The notes under the pieces are model-generated. The model saw only the letters and a program-made list of their open reading frames with translations, did no database searches and was not told the DNA's origin. Made by a program: the position numbers and the translations under genes. 64,000 nt of DNA, from assembly GCF_012524165.2 (NCBI RefSeq), contig NZ_JABACJ020000010.1, positions 62,001 through 126,000 on the forward strand, written 5' to 3'. Origin of the DNA: Faecalicatena faecalis (GTDB lineage: Bacteria > Bacillota > Clostridia > Lachnospirales > Lachnospiraceae). Of this stretch, positions 17,060 to 24,999 are shown piece after piece; within the stretch, counting starts at the first letter, position 1, and every line of letters begins with the position of its first letter.

Positions 17060-17200
17060 AGATAGTTGATAAACAACTATCTCCCCCCTCATAAAGTAAA
17101 GACATCTTGGGGAGACCCAAGATGTCGCACTTTACTCTCATTCCTTTAGATAACTATAAAGACAACAGAGGCCCGGATAGCCGATACTATCCGGGCCTTC
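17060..17200 (+). ncRNA. Structured C-rich small RNA, copy 2
   Basis: This is the second copy of the RNA at 13519. Hairpin 1 is at 17061-17081, the six-C linker at 17083-17088, and hairpin 2 (11 perfect pairs, GAGA loop) at 17101-17126. One of the three changes relative to copy 1 is C to U inside the hairpin 2 stem, turning G-C into G-U and keeping the pair. The terminator hairpin (17170-17197, GGCCCGGATAG with CTATCCGGGCC) has a quite different sequence from copy 1 but the same size, so structure is kept there and not sequence. The T tract after it is short, so the 3' end is less certain. Confidence 0.7.
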
Positions 17201-17342
17201 TGCGTGTCCGCGAATTATATTCTTATAACTTTTATATTTTCTTTATCATTGTGCTGTCATCCAGCATATGCTATTATTTTCGTATGGAATAATCGTGTAC
17301 AAGATGGTAGCCTCCCTCACTGGAATTTACTTTCCAAAGTAT

Positions 17343-17489
17343 TTACACCTGTCTCATCTTCACATCGAAAGCTTCCTTGCGCACATTATGGTCCTGATTT
17401 TGATTTTCCGGCTTTTTCTTTTCTGTAATGCTATTAAATTCATTCCGATTCTTTTGACTATTTAATTCTTCCTGTTGTTTTTGATTCAT
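17343..17489 (-). CDS. Small hydrophilic protein, 48 residues
   Basis: A minus-strand frame starts with ATG at 17489, seven bases after AAAGG, and ends with TAA at 17343. The product (MNQKQQEELNSQKNRNEF ... RKEAFDVKMRQV) is rich in Gln, Asn, Lys and Glu, without Trp or Cys, and looks disordered. I do not recognise a family. It lies alone between small RNA copy 2 and the hydrolase gene, downstream of nothing on its own strand. The composition is reasonable for a real small protein, but there is no second line of evidence. Confidence 0.45.
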   Translation of the reverse strand: MNQKQQEELNSQKNRNEFNSITEKKKPENQNQDHNVRKEAFDVKMRQV

Positions 17490-17604
17490 TTCCTGACCTT
17501 TCCAGACAGCGATTTATATTCTGTCCTGCATTTTTTGTTTAGTATGCCCACTACTTTAAATACTACACATTTTTTATTACTTTCCCTATTCGTTTCTAGT
17601 ATCT

Positions 17605-17645
17605 TGACATAAAAAGAGAACAGGCCTCATTACCGTCTGTTCTCT
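17605..17645 (-). terminator. Terminator of the alpha/beta hydrolase gene
   Basis: AGAGAACAG and CTGTTCTCT form a 9-bp stem with a 13-nt loop. On the minus strand it is followed by TTTTTATG. Confidence 0.75.
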
Positions 17646-17661
17646 TCTACTCTATTCACTC

Positions 17662-18597
17662 TTATCCAGATATCCTTTTACTTTCCAGCCAGTCATACAA
17701 ATCCTGATATACCTGCTTCCTGTCCGTCTCATTTAGAAGCTCATGTCTGTCTCCCGCATAAAGCCGCAGTGTAATATCCTTAATTCCTGCTGCCTTATAC
17801 TGCTCATAGATCTTCCTGACGCCTTTTCCAAAATTCCCGGCAGGGTCCTCTGCACCTGCTGCCATTAAGACAGGCAGATTCTTTGGAATCATATAAATAC
17901 TTTCCTTTTTCTGCATCTGCAGCATCCCGCTGAACATATGATAATACGCATTCACAGTAAATACAAATGAGCACAACGGGTCTGAAACATACGCATCCAG
18001 CTTCTCCTGGTCGCTCGTCACCCAGTCAGCTCTGGTCCTCGACGGCTTAAACCTCTTGTTATAGCTGCCAATCGCCATACCGTCAATAAGTTTACTGCGG
18101 TAATGCCAGCCTTTAAAAGCCGCCATTACTCTACAGAGCCGCTTGCCCATACGCAGAGCCGCACGCTTCTGATCGGCAACGACTCCGATGATAATAGCAC
18201 CGCTTAAACCATTTCCATATTTCTGAATATACTGGCGCAACAGACAGGAACCCATGCTGTGCCCAAGCATAAAATATGGAGCATCAGGATACTTCTTGGA
18301 AATCCGCTGACGCAGCGTATGCATATCACCAAGCACACAGGCATTGCCGTACTTTTCATTAAAATAACCATATTCAGCCTTGCTCTGAATGGATTTGCCA
18401 TGCCCAAGGTGGTCGTTTCCAACTACGTAGTAACCCTGCTGACACAAATAATTTGCAAATTCATCATAACGGTCAATATATTCCACCATGCCATGGCTAA
18501 GCTGCAGAACCGCTTTTACTTCGCCTTCCGGCTTCCATTCAATTGTATGGATTTCAGTATTACCATCTTTTGATGGGAAGTAAAATTCATCTTTCAT
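17662..18597 (-). CDS. Alpha/beta hydrolase, monoacylglycerol-lipase-like
   Basis: The 311-residue protein has the serine hydrolase set: HGMVEYIDRYDEFA (oxyanion-loop region, near 35), the nucleophile elbow LGHSMGSCL (Ser near 113), an acid in MAAGAEDPAGNFG (near 245) and the His in YAGDRHELLNE (near 285). This matches the lysophospholipase/monoacylglycerol lipase (PldB) group of Firmicutes. No signal peptide is visible, so it should be cytoplasmic. It follows the citrate synthase gene with an 8-bp gap and is probably co-transcribed, although the functions are not obviously linked. Confidence 0.85.
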   Translation of the reverse strand: MKDEFYFPSKDGNTEIHTIEWKPEGEVKAVLQLSHGMVEYIDRYDEFANYLCQQGYYVVGNDHLGHGKSIQSKAEYGYFNEKYGNACVLGDMHTLRQRISKKYPDAPYFMLGHSMGSCLLRQYIQKYGNGLSGAIIIGVVADQKRAALRMGKRLCRVMAAFKGWHYRSKLIDGMAIGSYNKRFKPSRTRADWVTSDQEKLDAYVSDPLCSFVFTVNAYYHMFSGMLQMQKKESIYMIPKNLPVLMAAGAEDPAGNFGKGVRKIYEQYKAAGIKDITLRLYAGDRHELLNETDRKQVYQDLYDWLESKRISG

Positions 18598-18605
18598 GTT
18601 ATCCT

Positions 18606-19985
18606 CTACCTGTCCTCTAATTTTATGTAATCACGGTAAGGAGCGAGCGGTTTATATGCCGGACGGATAATCTTATCCACATTCTTAAGCTCTTCTAGTC
18701 TATGAGCGCTCCAACCTACAATACGGGCCGCCGCAAAAATCGGAGTATACAATGCCGGCGGAAGATCAAGCATGCCATACACAAGACCGCTGTAGAAGTC
18801 GACATTCGCATTAACGCCCTTGTACATCTTACGTTTTTCACTGATAATCTCAGGTGCCATATGCTCAACCTTCTCGTAAAGCGCATATTCTTCCTCATAT
18901 CCTTTTTCTGTAGCAAGCTGTTTCACAAACTTCTTGAAAATATCAGCTCTTGGGTCAGAAACCGAATAAATGGCATGGCCCATTCCATAAATCAGACCTT
19001 TCTGGTCGAAAGCTTTCTTATCCAACAGATCAGTCAGATACTGGCGAATCTGATCCTCATCCTTCCAATCTGTCAGGGTCTTCTTCATATCCTCGAACAT
19101 CTGTGTCACTTTCACGTTCGCGCCACCGTGCTTCGGTCCTTTCAGAGAAGCCATCGCAGCCGCAATTGTGGAATATGTGTCTGTTCCAGAAGATGTAACA
19201 ACATGTGTGGTAAATGTAGAGTTGTTACCACCGCCGTGATCCATATGGAGCACAAGTGCCATATCCAAGATTTTTGCTTCCAATTCTGTGTACTTGCGGT
19301 CCTCTCGCAGCATCATCAGGATGTTCTCTGCAGTAGATAACTCTGGATACGGTGCATAAATATACAAATCTTGTCCCCGCCTGTAGTTGTATGCATGATA
19401 GCCATAGACCATTAACATCGGAAATTGACTGATCAGATTCATACACTGGCGCAGCACATTCGGAATCGATGTGTCATCTGCCTTTTCATCATATGTGTAA
19501 AGGTTCAAAATACACCGGGAAATCATATTCATCATATCCTTGCTTGGTGCTTTCATAATGACATCCCGTACAAAGTTCGGAGGAAGCATTCTTCGCTCTG
19601 CTATCATCTCCTGGAATTCTTTTAACTGCTTCTCATTCGGAAGACTACCGAACAAAAGAAGATATGCTGTCTCCTCAAATCCAGGATGACCCGCATCCAA
19701 AAATCCCTTCACTAAGTCTTTAATATTGTAACCGCGATAATAGAGGTTTCCTGCGCAAGGAACTTCTTTTCCATCCACGATCTTTGTTGCACACACATCT
19801 GAGATGTTCGTAAGTCCGGCCAAAACGCCTTTACCATTCAGGTCACGCAGGCCGCGCTTCACCTCATATTTCGTGTAAAGCTCTTTTTCAATTGCATTGT
19901 TCTCCTCACATATCCGGGCTAATTCTTCAATCTTTGGAGTGTTTTCAAAAAAGATGTTGTCAATGTCTTTAGGTACTCTCGCCAT
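18606..19985 (-). CDS. Citrate synthase
   Basis: The 459-residue protein has citrate synthase motifs: YYRGYNIKDL (near 85), VLHMDHGGGNNSTF (substrate/catalytic His region, near 248), GPKHGGAN (near 283), YGMGHAIYSVSDPRA (catalytic His, near 330), and a C-terminal VGWSAHRLEEL. This is the longer clostridial form. It condenses acetyl-CoA with oxaloacetate. With the aconitase-family enzyme at 25000-27267 it fits an oxidative branch toward 2-oxoglutarate and glutamate in an anaerobe. I see no isocitrate dehydrogenase here. The ATG has GGGAGAGG upstream and a promoter at 20032-20060. Confidence 0.93.
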   Translation of the reverse strand: MARVPKDIDNIFFENTPKIEELARICEENNAIEKELYTKYEVKRGLRDLNGKGVLAGLTNISDVCATKIVDGKEVPCAGNLYYRGYNIKDLVKGFLDAGHPGFEETAYLLLFGSLPNEKQLKEFQEMIAERRMLPPNFVRDVIMKAPSKDMMNMISRCILNLYTYDEKADDTSIPNVLRQCMNLISQFPMLMVYGYHAYNYRRGQDLYIYAPYPELSTAENILMMLREDRKYTELEAKILDMALVLHMDHGGGNNSTFTTHVVTSSGTDTYSTIAAAMASLKGPKHGGANVKVTQMFEDMKKTLTDWKDEDQIRQYLTDLLDKKAFDQKGLIYGMGHAIYSVSDPRADIFKKFVKQLATEKGYEEEYALYEKVEHMAPEIISEKRKMYKGVNANVDFYSGLVYGMLDLPPALYTPIFAAARIVGWSAHRLEELKNVDKIIRPAYKPLAPYRDYIKLEDR

Positions 19986-20031
19986 AAAACCTCTCCCTTC
20001 CTCTTCACTAATTCACTTGTCTGACTTCTCT

Positions 20032-20060
20032 ATTATACTAAAAAAGTGGGTTTTATACAA
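20032..20060 (-). promoter_or_regulatory. Promoter of the citrate synthase gene
   Basis: On the minus strand TTGTAT (20060-20055), 17 bp and TATAAT (20037-20032) lie about 45 bp before the start codon. Confidence 0.65.
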
Positions 20061-20205
20061 TGAAATGTCTATTAAATATTTATGAACTGCCAAAAAAGAA
20101 AGAAAGTTCCAATAGAATCATGGGCCCTAATTTGTTGCTTGACCTTCATGTTGTGTCACCTGCCGAAGGGCTTTTTAGGATATAGGAGCCTGCATTTTTT
20201 TCTTA

Positions 20206-20256
20206 AAAAAGACTGGGACGCTGCCAGTCTTACACTGTGCTGCGTCCCAGATCATT
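20206..20256 (-). terminator. Terminator of rsmA overlapping its stop codon
   Basis: On the minus strand CTGGGACGC within the last codons of rsmA pairs with GCGTCCCAG, followed by TCTTTTTTAAG. The 5' arm of the stem is therefore coding sequence and the TAA stop lies in the loop. Confidence 0.8.
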
Positions 20257-21105
20257 ACTCAAAGCTGCAAATTCTTCCAGAGTCAGGGCCTCGCCCCGAA
20301 CGCTTGCGCCTCTGCCGAGACGATCAATAGCTGCTTCAATCTGTTCTTTTGTAAAATGAAGCTCCGGCGAATTCTTCAGACCGTTCGCAAGGGTCTTCCG
20401 TCTCTGGTTAAAGGATGCCCGAATAATTTTAAACATCAGCTTTTCATCCTCGACCTGCACCGGTGGATTCTCATATGTCTCTAACCGTATGACCGCAGAT
20501 CCCACTTTGGGGCGCGGCATAAAACAGTTCGGAGGAACATTCGCCACAATATATGGCTTCGCATAGTACTGTACCGCCAATGACAATGCACCATAATCCT
20601 TTGTTCCGGGCCCTACCTGCATACGGTCAGCGACCTCTTTCTGTACCATGACCGTGATACTCTTAACAGGAACATGGTTCTCGAACAGTCCCATAATAAT
20701 TGGTGTCGTAATATAGTATGGCAGATTGGCTACTACCTTAATCGGTCTTCCTTGATTCTCCTTCTCTGCGAGAGCCGCGATATCTACTTTCAAAATATCT
20801 TCGTTGAGAACTGTTACATTCTCGAATCCGTCCAGGGTATCCTCCAAAATCGGAATCAATGCTTTGTCAATCTCCACAGCAACGACCTTTCCTGCCGCCT
20901 GTGCAAGATACTGAGTCATCGTCCCAATTCCGGGTCCAATCTCAAGCACCTTATCCTCTGATGTAATCTCCGCGGAACGGATGATCTTGTCCAATACATG
21001 AGTATCTATTAAAAAGTTCTGTCCAAACTTCTTCTGAAATACAAAATTATACTTTTGCAAAACAGCAATTGTATTCTGCGGATTGCCTAATGTCGGCTCC
21101 TTCAT
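20230..21105 (-). CDS. rsmA: 16S rRNA dimethyladenosine transferase RsmA/KsgA
   Basis: The 291-residue protein shows the KsgA series: QKFGQNFL (near 30), the SAM motif VLEIGPGIGTMTQYLA (near 55), NEDILKVD (near 100), and the catalytic NLPYYITTPI motif (near 128). VQKEVADRMQVGPGTKDYG and PRPKVGSAVIRLE follow. It dimethylates two adenosines in helix 45 of 16S rRNA. The neighbouring tatD gene upstream matches the common Firmicutes order. GGGAGG precedes ATG 21105. Nothing is unusual apart from the terminator stem being built into the 3' end. Confidence 0.96.
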   Translation of the reverse strand: MKEPTLGNPQNTIAVLQKYNFVFQKKFGQNFLIDTHVLDKIIRSAEITSEDKVLEIGPGIGTMTQYLAQAAGKVVAVEIDKALIPILEDTLDGFENVTVLNEDILKVDIAALAEKENQGRPIKVVANLPYYITTPIIMGLFENHVPVKSITVMVQKEVADRMQVGPGTKDYGALSLAVQYYAKPYIVANVPPNCFMPRPKVGSAVIRLETYENPPVQVEDEKLMFKIIRASFNQRRKTLANGLKNSPELHFTKEQIEAAIDRLGRGASVRGEALTLEEFAALSNDLGRSTV

Positions 21106-21240
21106 AAGTTCCTCCCTGTCTAAGTTCCATAATTTTTATTTCTCACTTCTACCTAAACAGTATAATATACTTTTCTCTTCCCGACAATGTAAAATAAAAT
21201 TTATATTGGGGCAGTCACAGCTTAAGGTTCTCCCATTTCT

Positions 21241-22005
21241 CTAATCCATGTGATAAAGTTTTCTTGCATTCGCTTCTGTCTGACTTACTACAGCATCATA
21301 GTTCACGCCTTTTAAATCTGCAATCGTCTGCGCTACATAAGTCAAATTCAGTGAAGAGTTCCTCTTACCACGGTTCGGCACCGGAGCCAGATATGGACAA
21401 TCTGTCTCCAACACAATAGATTCTAACGGAATATCAGCTACCACTTCTTTTAATTTCTTTGAATTCTTAAAAGTAACGACACCACCAACTCCGATATAAA
21501 AACCTCTCTTTACGTACTCCCTCGCCATCTCTACAGAAGACGAAAAACAATGAATCACGCCATCCAGACCATCCGCGTATTCCTTCATAATCTCAAAGGT
21601 ATCAAGAGCCGCATCCCTGCTGTGAATAATGACCGGAAGACCCAGTTCCCGTGCCAGACCAAGCTGCCTGATGAACCATTCCTTCTGTATGTCGTGGCTT
21701 TCATGATCCCAATAGTAATCCAGCCCGATTTCCCCAACTGCTACGAATTTATCCTCCTTAAGAATTTCCCTAAGGCGTGCAAAATTCTCTTCATTCAATT
21801 CTCCCACATCATCCGGGTGTACACCTGCTGCCCCATAAATAAAAGGATACTTTCTCACAAGTGAGCGGATATCCTCCCATGAGGCAATATCCGACCCTAC
21901 ATTTACAATAGTCCCGACACCTCCCTCATGCATGGAGTTCAACAACTCCTCTCTATCCTCCTGAAACTGCTCATCATCATAATGAGCATGTGTATCAAAA
22001 ATCAT
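21241..22005 (-). CDS. tatD: TatD-family deoxyribonuclease
   Basis: The 254-residue protein opens MIFDTHAHYDDEQF with the first metal pair, followed by GVHPDDVGEL, VGEIGLDYYWD (Glu ligand), IIHSRDA (His ligand), VIHCFSSS (His ligand), and LETDCPYLAPVPNRGKRN near the C-terminus. These match the TatD metal-dependent DNase family (YabD type). AGGAGG precedes the ATG. It is upstream of rsmA on the same strand with a 135-bp gap. A promoter in that gap is possible, but I see no strong one. Confidence 0.94.
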   Translation of the reverse strand: MIFDTHAHYDDEQFQEDREELLNSMHEGGVGTIVNVGSDIASWEDIRSLVRKYPFIYGAAGVHPDDVGELNEENFARLREILKEDKFVAVGEIGLDYYWDHESHDIQKEWFIRQLGLARELGLPVIIHSRDAALDTFEIMKEYADGLDGVIHCFSSSVEMAREYVKRGFYIGVGGVVTFKNSKKLKEVVADIPLESIVLETDCPYLAPVPNRGKRNSSLNLTYVAQTIADLKGVNYDAVVSQTEANARKLYHMD

Positions 22006-22112
22006 CCTTCTGCCTCCTGTAAACTTTTCTGCCTCTTTTATGATGCGTATTTCCCAAATACACGGTAGCCTCTGTTTGCAGAATCAAGTTATCATGTGAA
22101 ACTGTTCTCTGA

Positions 22113-24242
22113 TTATAGAACAATATCATCTATCTTTTCAAATTTATCCATCGTATAGGATTCGACTGTATTTCCAGCTATCAGGTAGAATGTATCTCCC
22201 GAATAAATTCCACGCCCCTCCGAATAACCGTTCAATTCTCTTTCAAATATACATTCGAATCCCTTCTTTTCGTCATAAGAGAAAAGATAGTAATACTGCC
22301 CCTTCCCATATGCAGAAAAACCAATCAGATTCTTATCTGTACTGATCAATACCGCTTTGTAATTATAGGATACATTTGTGGAATACGTATCCTCCATCAC
22401 ATATTTCTGAATCTCCTTTACATCCTCCGGATCAGAACTATCGAACATCGAGAGCTTCACTCCATTTGTAGTCGTTCCTGTTTCATCCACATCCATACCG
22501 ATACCAAGCAGAAGATGGTCCCCATATGGATGAAGATAATCGGAAAATCCAGGTATCTTGAGTTCTCCTAATACTTCCGGCTTCTTCGGATCTGACAGAT
22601 CGATGGAAAAAAGAGGATCTACCTGTTTATAAGTCACAACATACCCGGTATCTCCCATGAACCGGGCAGAATATACCTGCTCATCCTTTGCCAGGCCTTC
22701 AAGCCTGCTTAATTCTTCTAAGTTCTCGTCCAGAATATACAGTGTATTGCTGTCTTTTGATGCCATATCCCCAATCTTAGCCACATCATCCATGATTACA
22801 ATCGGGAACGCACCGCCTCCTGTTGAACTCACCGTTGTGACCAGTCTTAGATTCCCCTTATATTCATCAATACTAAAAGAATCATTCAGAGTACCATCGA
22901 TTCGGGTCTGTCCAACAGCCTCAAGCTTCCCATCCTTATATGCAACTTTTCTGATACAGGTCTGGGTGACATCTGAATCCTTGGAATCATAGTATGCTTC
23001 GCAGACGTAGATATTATCATTGCTCACATAAATCAGTCCTGCACTTCCGAAAACTGCCTTACTGTCTGTCTTCTTATCCGGGTCCTTCAACGAGAAGGAG
23101 GACACTACCGTATACTGGTTTCCCCTCGCGTATGGCGGAAGCAGGATATTCCCGCTGTCTAATATCTTTCCATTGATCTCTGGAATATACGCCCCCGTAT
23201 CCTTCCTTGCCGCCTGAACATCGGCATAAAAATTGCTGAACAGATATACATAATCGCCGACCTGACGCATCGTATAAAAGTTACCGCTCTGCGTAATCTC
23301 ACCTAAATCCTTTGGTTTCTCTGGATTGCTGATATCATACGTCAAAGCTGAGGTATACTGTTTGTAAATACCATTATACTCATTGTCACCCTCTTCGTAC
23401 TCAGACTTTGTATACACAATGATGAGCCGGTCATCTTTTACATAAAGTTCCGAAATATACTGGTCATCATCCAGACGAATCGTCGATAGCGCTTTCATCT
23501 CTTTGCTTTGAATATCAACAATCTGAATCTTCTGGCCATTTAATATAAATAAATGCTTTCCATCTGTCTTAACGATATCCCCTTCTCCGACACCTTCTTC
23601 ACGAATATTCGTATCGGAATAAGAGGAACCTGTATCAGCAACATTCAAATCACTTTTTACGGATTCCGCAGAACCAGCCGCCGCATCCATAACCGCCTTT
23701 TCAGAACTTTCCCCACTCACTGCACTGTCGTCTGACCGTTTTTCGTCGAACTGACCGCCTTCATAACTTCTGGCTGCAGCCTCCTGGCTTTCCTTCTCGG
23801 CTTTAATATACTGATATATCTCATCATAGTCCTTTGCTGATGCAATCCTCATATCCGCCGGCATGGCCTGATCCTTCGTATGCTTTCCTGTATCTGCTGT
23901 CTCTCCTGCATGATCTGTCTTAACATCCTTCTTCGACATCAGATCCGCCTGCTTCTGCCCGCTGCGATTTCCGACTACTGCGATGCCTATGATAAGAACA
24001 CAACACGCCGCGGCTGCAGCGGCAGTATATAAAGGTCTCCATCTTCGCTTTTGCACAGACTGATTCTCAGACTTTTCCTGTAACATCTTTTCGATATTCT
24101 CAGGCTTTAAAGAATCCGGGATTTCTACATCTTCAGATTCTGCTGCCATTTTTTCTTTTAATTTTTCCTCTAACTGTTCCTCTGTTGCCTGTGTTTCTAT
24201 CTGATCTCCCTTTTGTGTGTTATCTGCCCCAACCAAACTCAT
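22113..24242 (-). CDS. Membrane-anchored beta-propeller protein, likely partner of the adjacent ECF sigma factor
   Basis: The 709-residue protein has a cytoplasmic N-terminus of about 65 residues, one transmembrane segment (RRWRPLYTAAAAAACCVLII, about 67-90), a Lys/Glu/Ser-rich stalk, and then a large extracytoplasmic region with beta-propeller repeats (NIREEGVGEGDIVKTDGKHL, LFILNGQKIQIVDI, YKAVLISTDKNLIGFSAYGK). This corresponds to the Beta_propel family (PF09826). It starts 15 bp after the ECF sigma gene, the position usually held by an anti-sigma factor, and the short acidic N-terminus could bind the sigma factor. That regulatory role is inferred. AAAGGAG precedes the ATG. Confidence 0.82.
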   Translation of the reverse strand: MSLVGADNTQKGDQIETQATEEQLEEKLKEKMAAESEDVEIPDSLKPENIEKMLQEKSENQSVQKRRWRPLYTAAAAAACCVLIIGIAVVGNRSGQKQADLMSKKDVKTDHAGETADTGKHTKDQAMPADMRIASAKDYDEIYQYIKAEKESQEAAARSYEGGQFDEKRSDDSAVSGESSEKAVMDAAAGSAESVKSDLNVADTGSSYSDTNIREEGVGEGDIVKTDGKHLFILNGQKIQIVDIQSKEMKALSTIRLDDDQYISELYVKDDRLIIVYTKSEYEEGDNEYNGIYKQYTSALTYDISNPEKPKDLGEITQSGNFYTMRQVGDYVYLFSNFYADVQAARKDTGAYIPEINGKILDSGNILLPPYARGNQYTVVSSFSLKDPDKKTDSKAVFGSAGLIYVSNDNIYVCEAYYDSKDSDVTQTCIRKVAYKDGKLEAVGQTRIDGTLNDSFSIDEYKGNLRLVTTVSSTGGGAFPIVIMDDVAKIGDMASKDSNTLYILDENLEELSRLEGLAKDEQVYSARFMGDTGYVVTYKQVDPLFSIDLSDPKKPEVLGELKIPGFSDYLHPYGDHLLLGIGMDVDETGTTTNGVKLSMFDSSDPEDVKEIQKYVMEDTYSTNVSYNYKAVLISTDKNLIGFSAYGKGQYYYLFSYDEKKGFECIFERELNGYSEGRGIYSGDTFYLIAGNTVESYTMDKFEKIDDIVL

Positions 24243-24257
24243 GTATTACACTCCTTT

Positions 24258-24770
24258 CTACTCCAGAACCCGCCTCATCTTCTCCAGTGCGCGTGTCTTC
24301 TTCGATCGGACAGTCGCAGCCTTCTGCTCCAGCATACCGCCTATCTCATCGCTGTGATATCCTCCGAAAACAGAAAACGCAACAATCATACGCTCCTCTT
24401 CATTCAAAAGAAAGAATGCTTCACGCACATCATGAACTGCCGCATAGTCCTCCTCAGCGGCTTCTATATTCGGCTCCAATTCTTCCGATGGCTTTGCATC
24501 ACGGAACTTCTTCCGGCACTGGTTGCTTAGAATCTGAAAGATCCAGCTTCTGAAGGACTCTTCCTTCTTAAGGCTGCCTATATTCTCATAAGCGGCAATC
24601 ACAGCCTCACTCACTGCATCTTCTGCATCCTGAGGATGCTTCATCGTATACAATGCAAACTTATATAATTCCACATAGATCCTGGCATAAAGCTCTGAAA
24701 ATGCCTTTACATCTCCCTTATGTGCACGTCTGATCAATGCCAGTTCCGAACTATGCTCATAATCATACAT
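24258..24770 (-). CDS. ECF-type RNA polymerase sigma factor
   Basis: The 170-residue protein has region 2 (LIRRAHKGDVKAFSELYARI, DAEDAVSEAVIAAYENI, FRSWIFQILSNQCRKKFRD) and region 4 (LNEEERMIVAFSVFGGYHSDEIGGMLEQKAATVRS is represented by LLNEEERMIVAF and GMLEQKAATVRSKKTRAL). I chose ATG 24770 because GGAGGGG lies five bases before it. The frame extends upstream to 24857 without a site. It is the first gene of a two-gene unit with the beta-propeller membrane protein. Confidence 0.9.
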   Translation of the reverse strand: MYDYEHSSELALIRRAHKGDVKAFSELYARIYVELYKFALYTMKHPQDAEDAVSEAVIAAYENIGSLKKEESFRSWIFQILSNQCRKKFRDAKPSEELEPNIEAAEEDYAAVHDVREAFFLLNEEERMIVAFSVFGGYHSDEIGGMLEQKAATVRSKKTRALEKMRRVLE

Positions 24771-24999
24771 CTGCACCCCTCCTCTCTTGTTCGATGTACA
24801 TCTTAACCTTTGTATATAAGAGTATAATTCCATTCGTTTTGTTGCATCTAAAATCATTATTTTTAATCAACTTTTCTTTTTCCGTCAACAGGTCAGAAGT
24901 AACCTTCACTGCTTTCTCTTTTCGTCTCTGTCTGAAAAGAAACGCACCGGTTGCCCGATGCGCTCTTGTAAGTCTCTGTCCCATTGATGTCTGCCTTAA

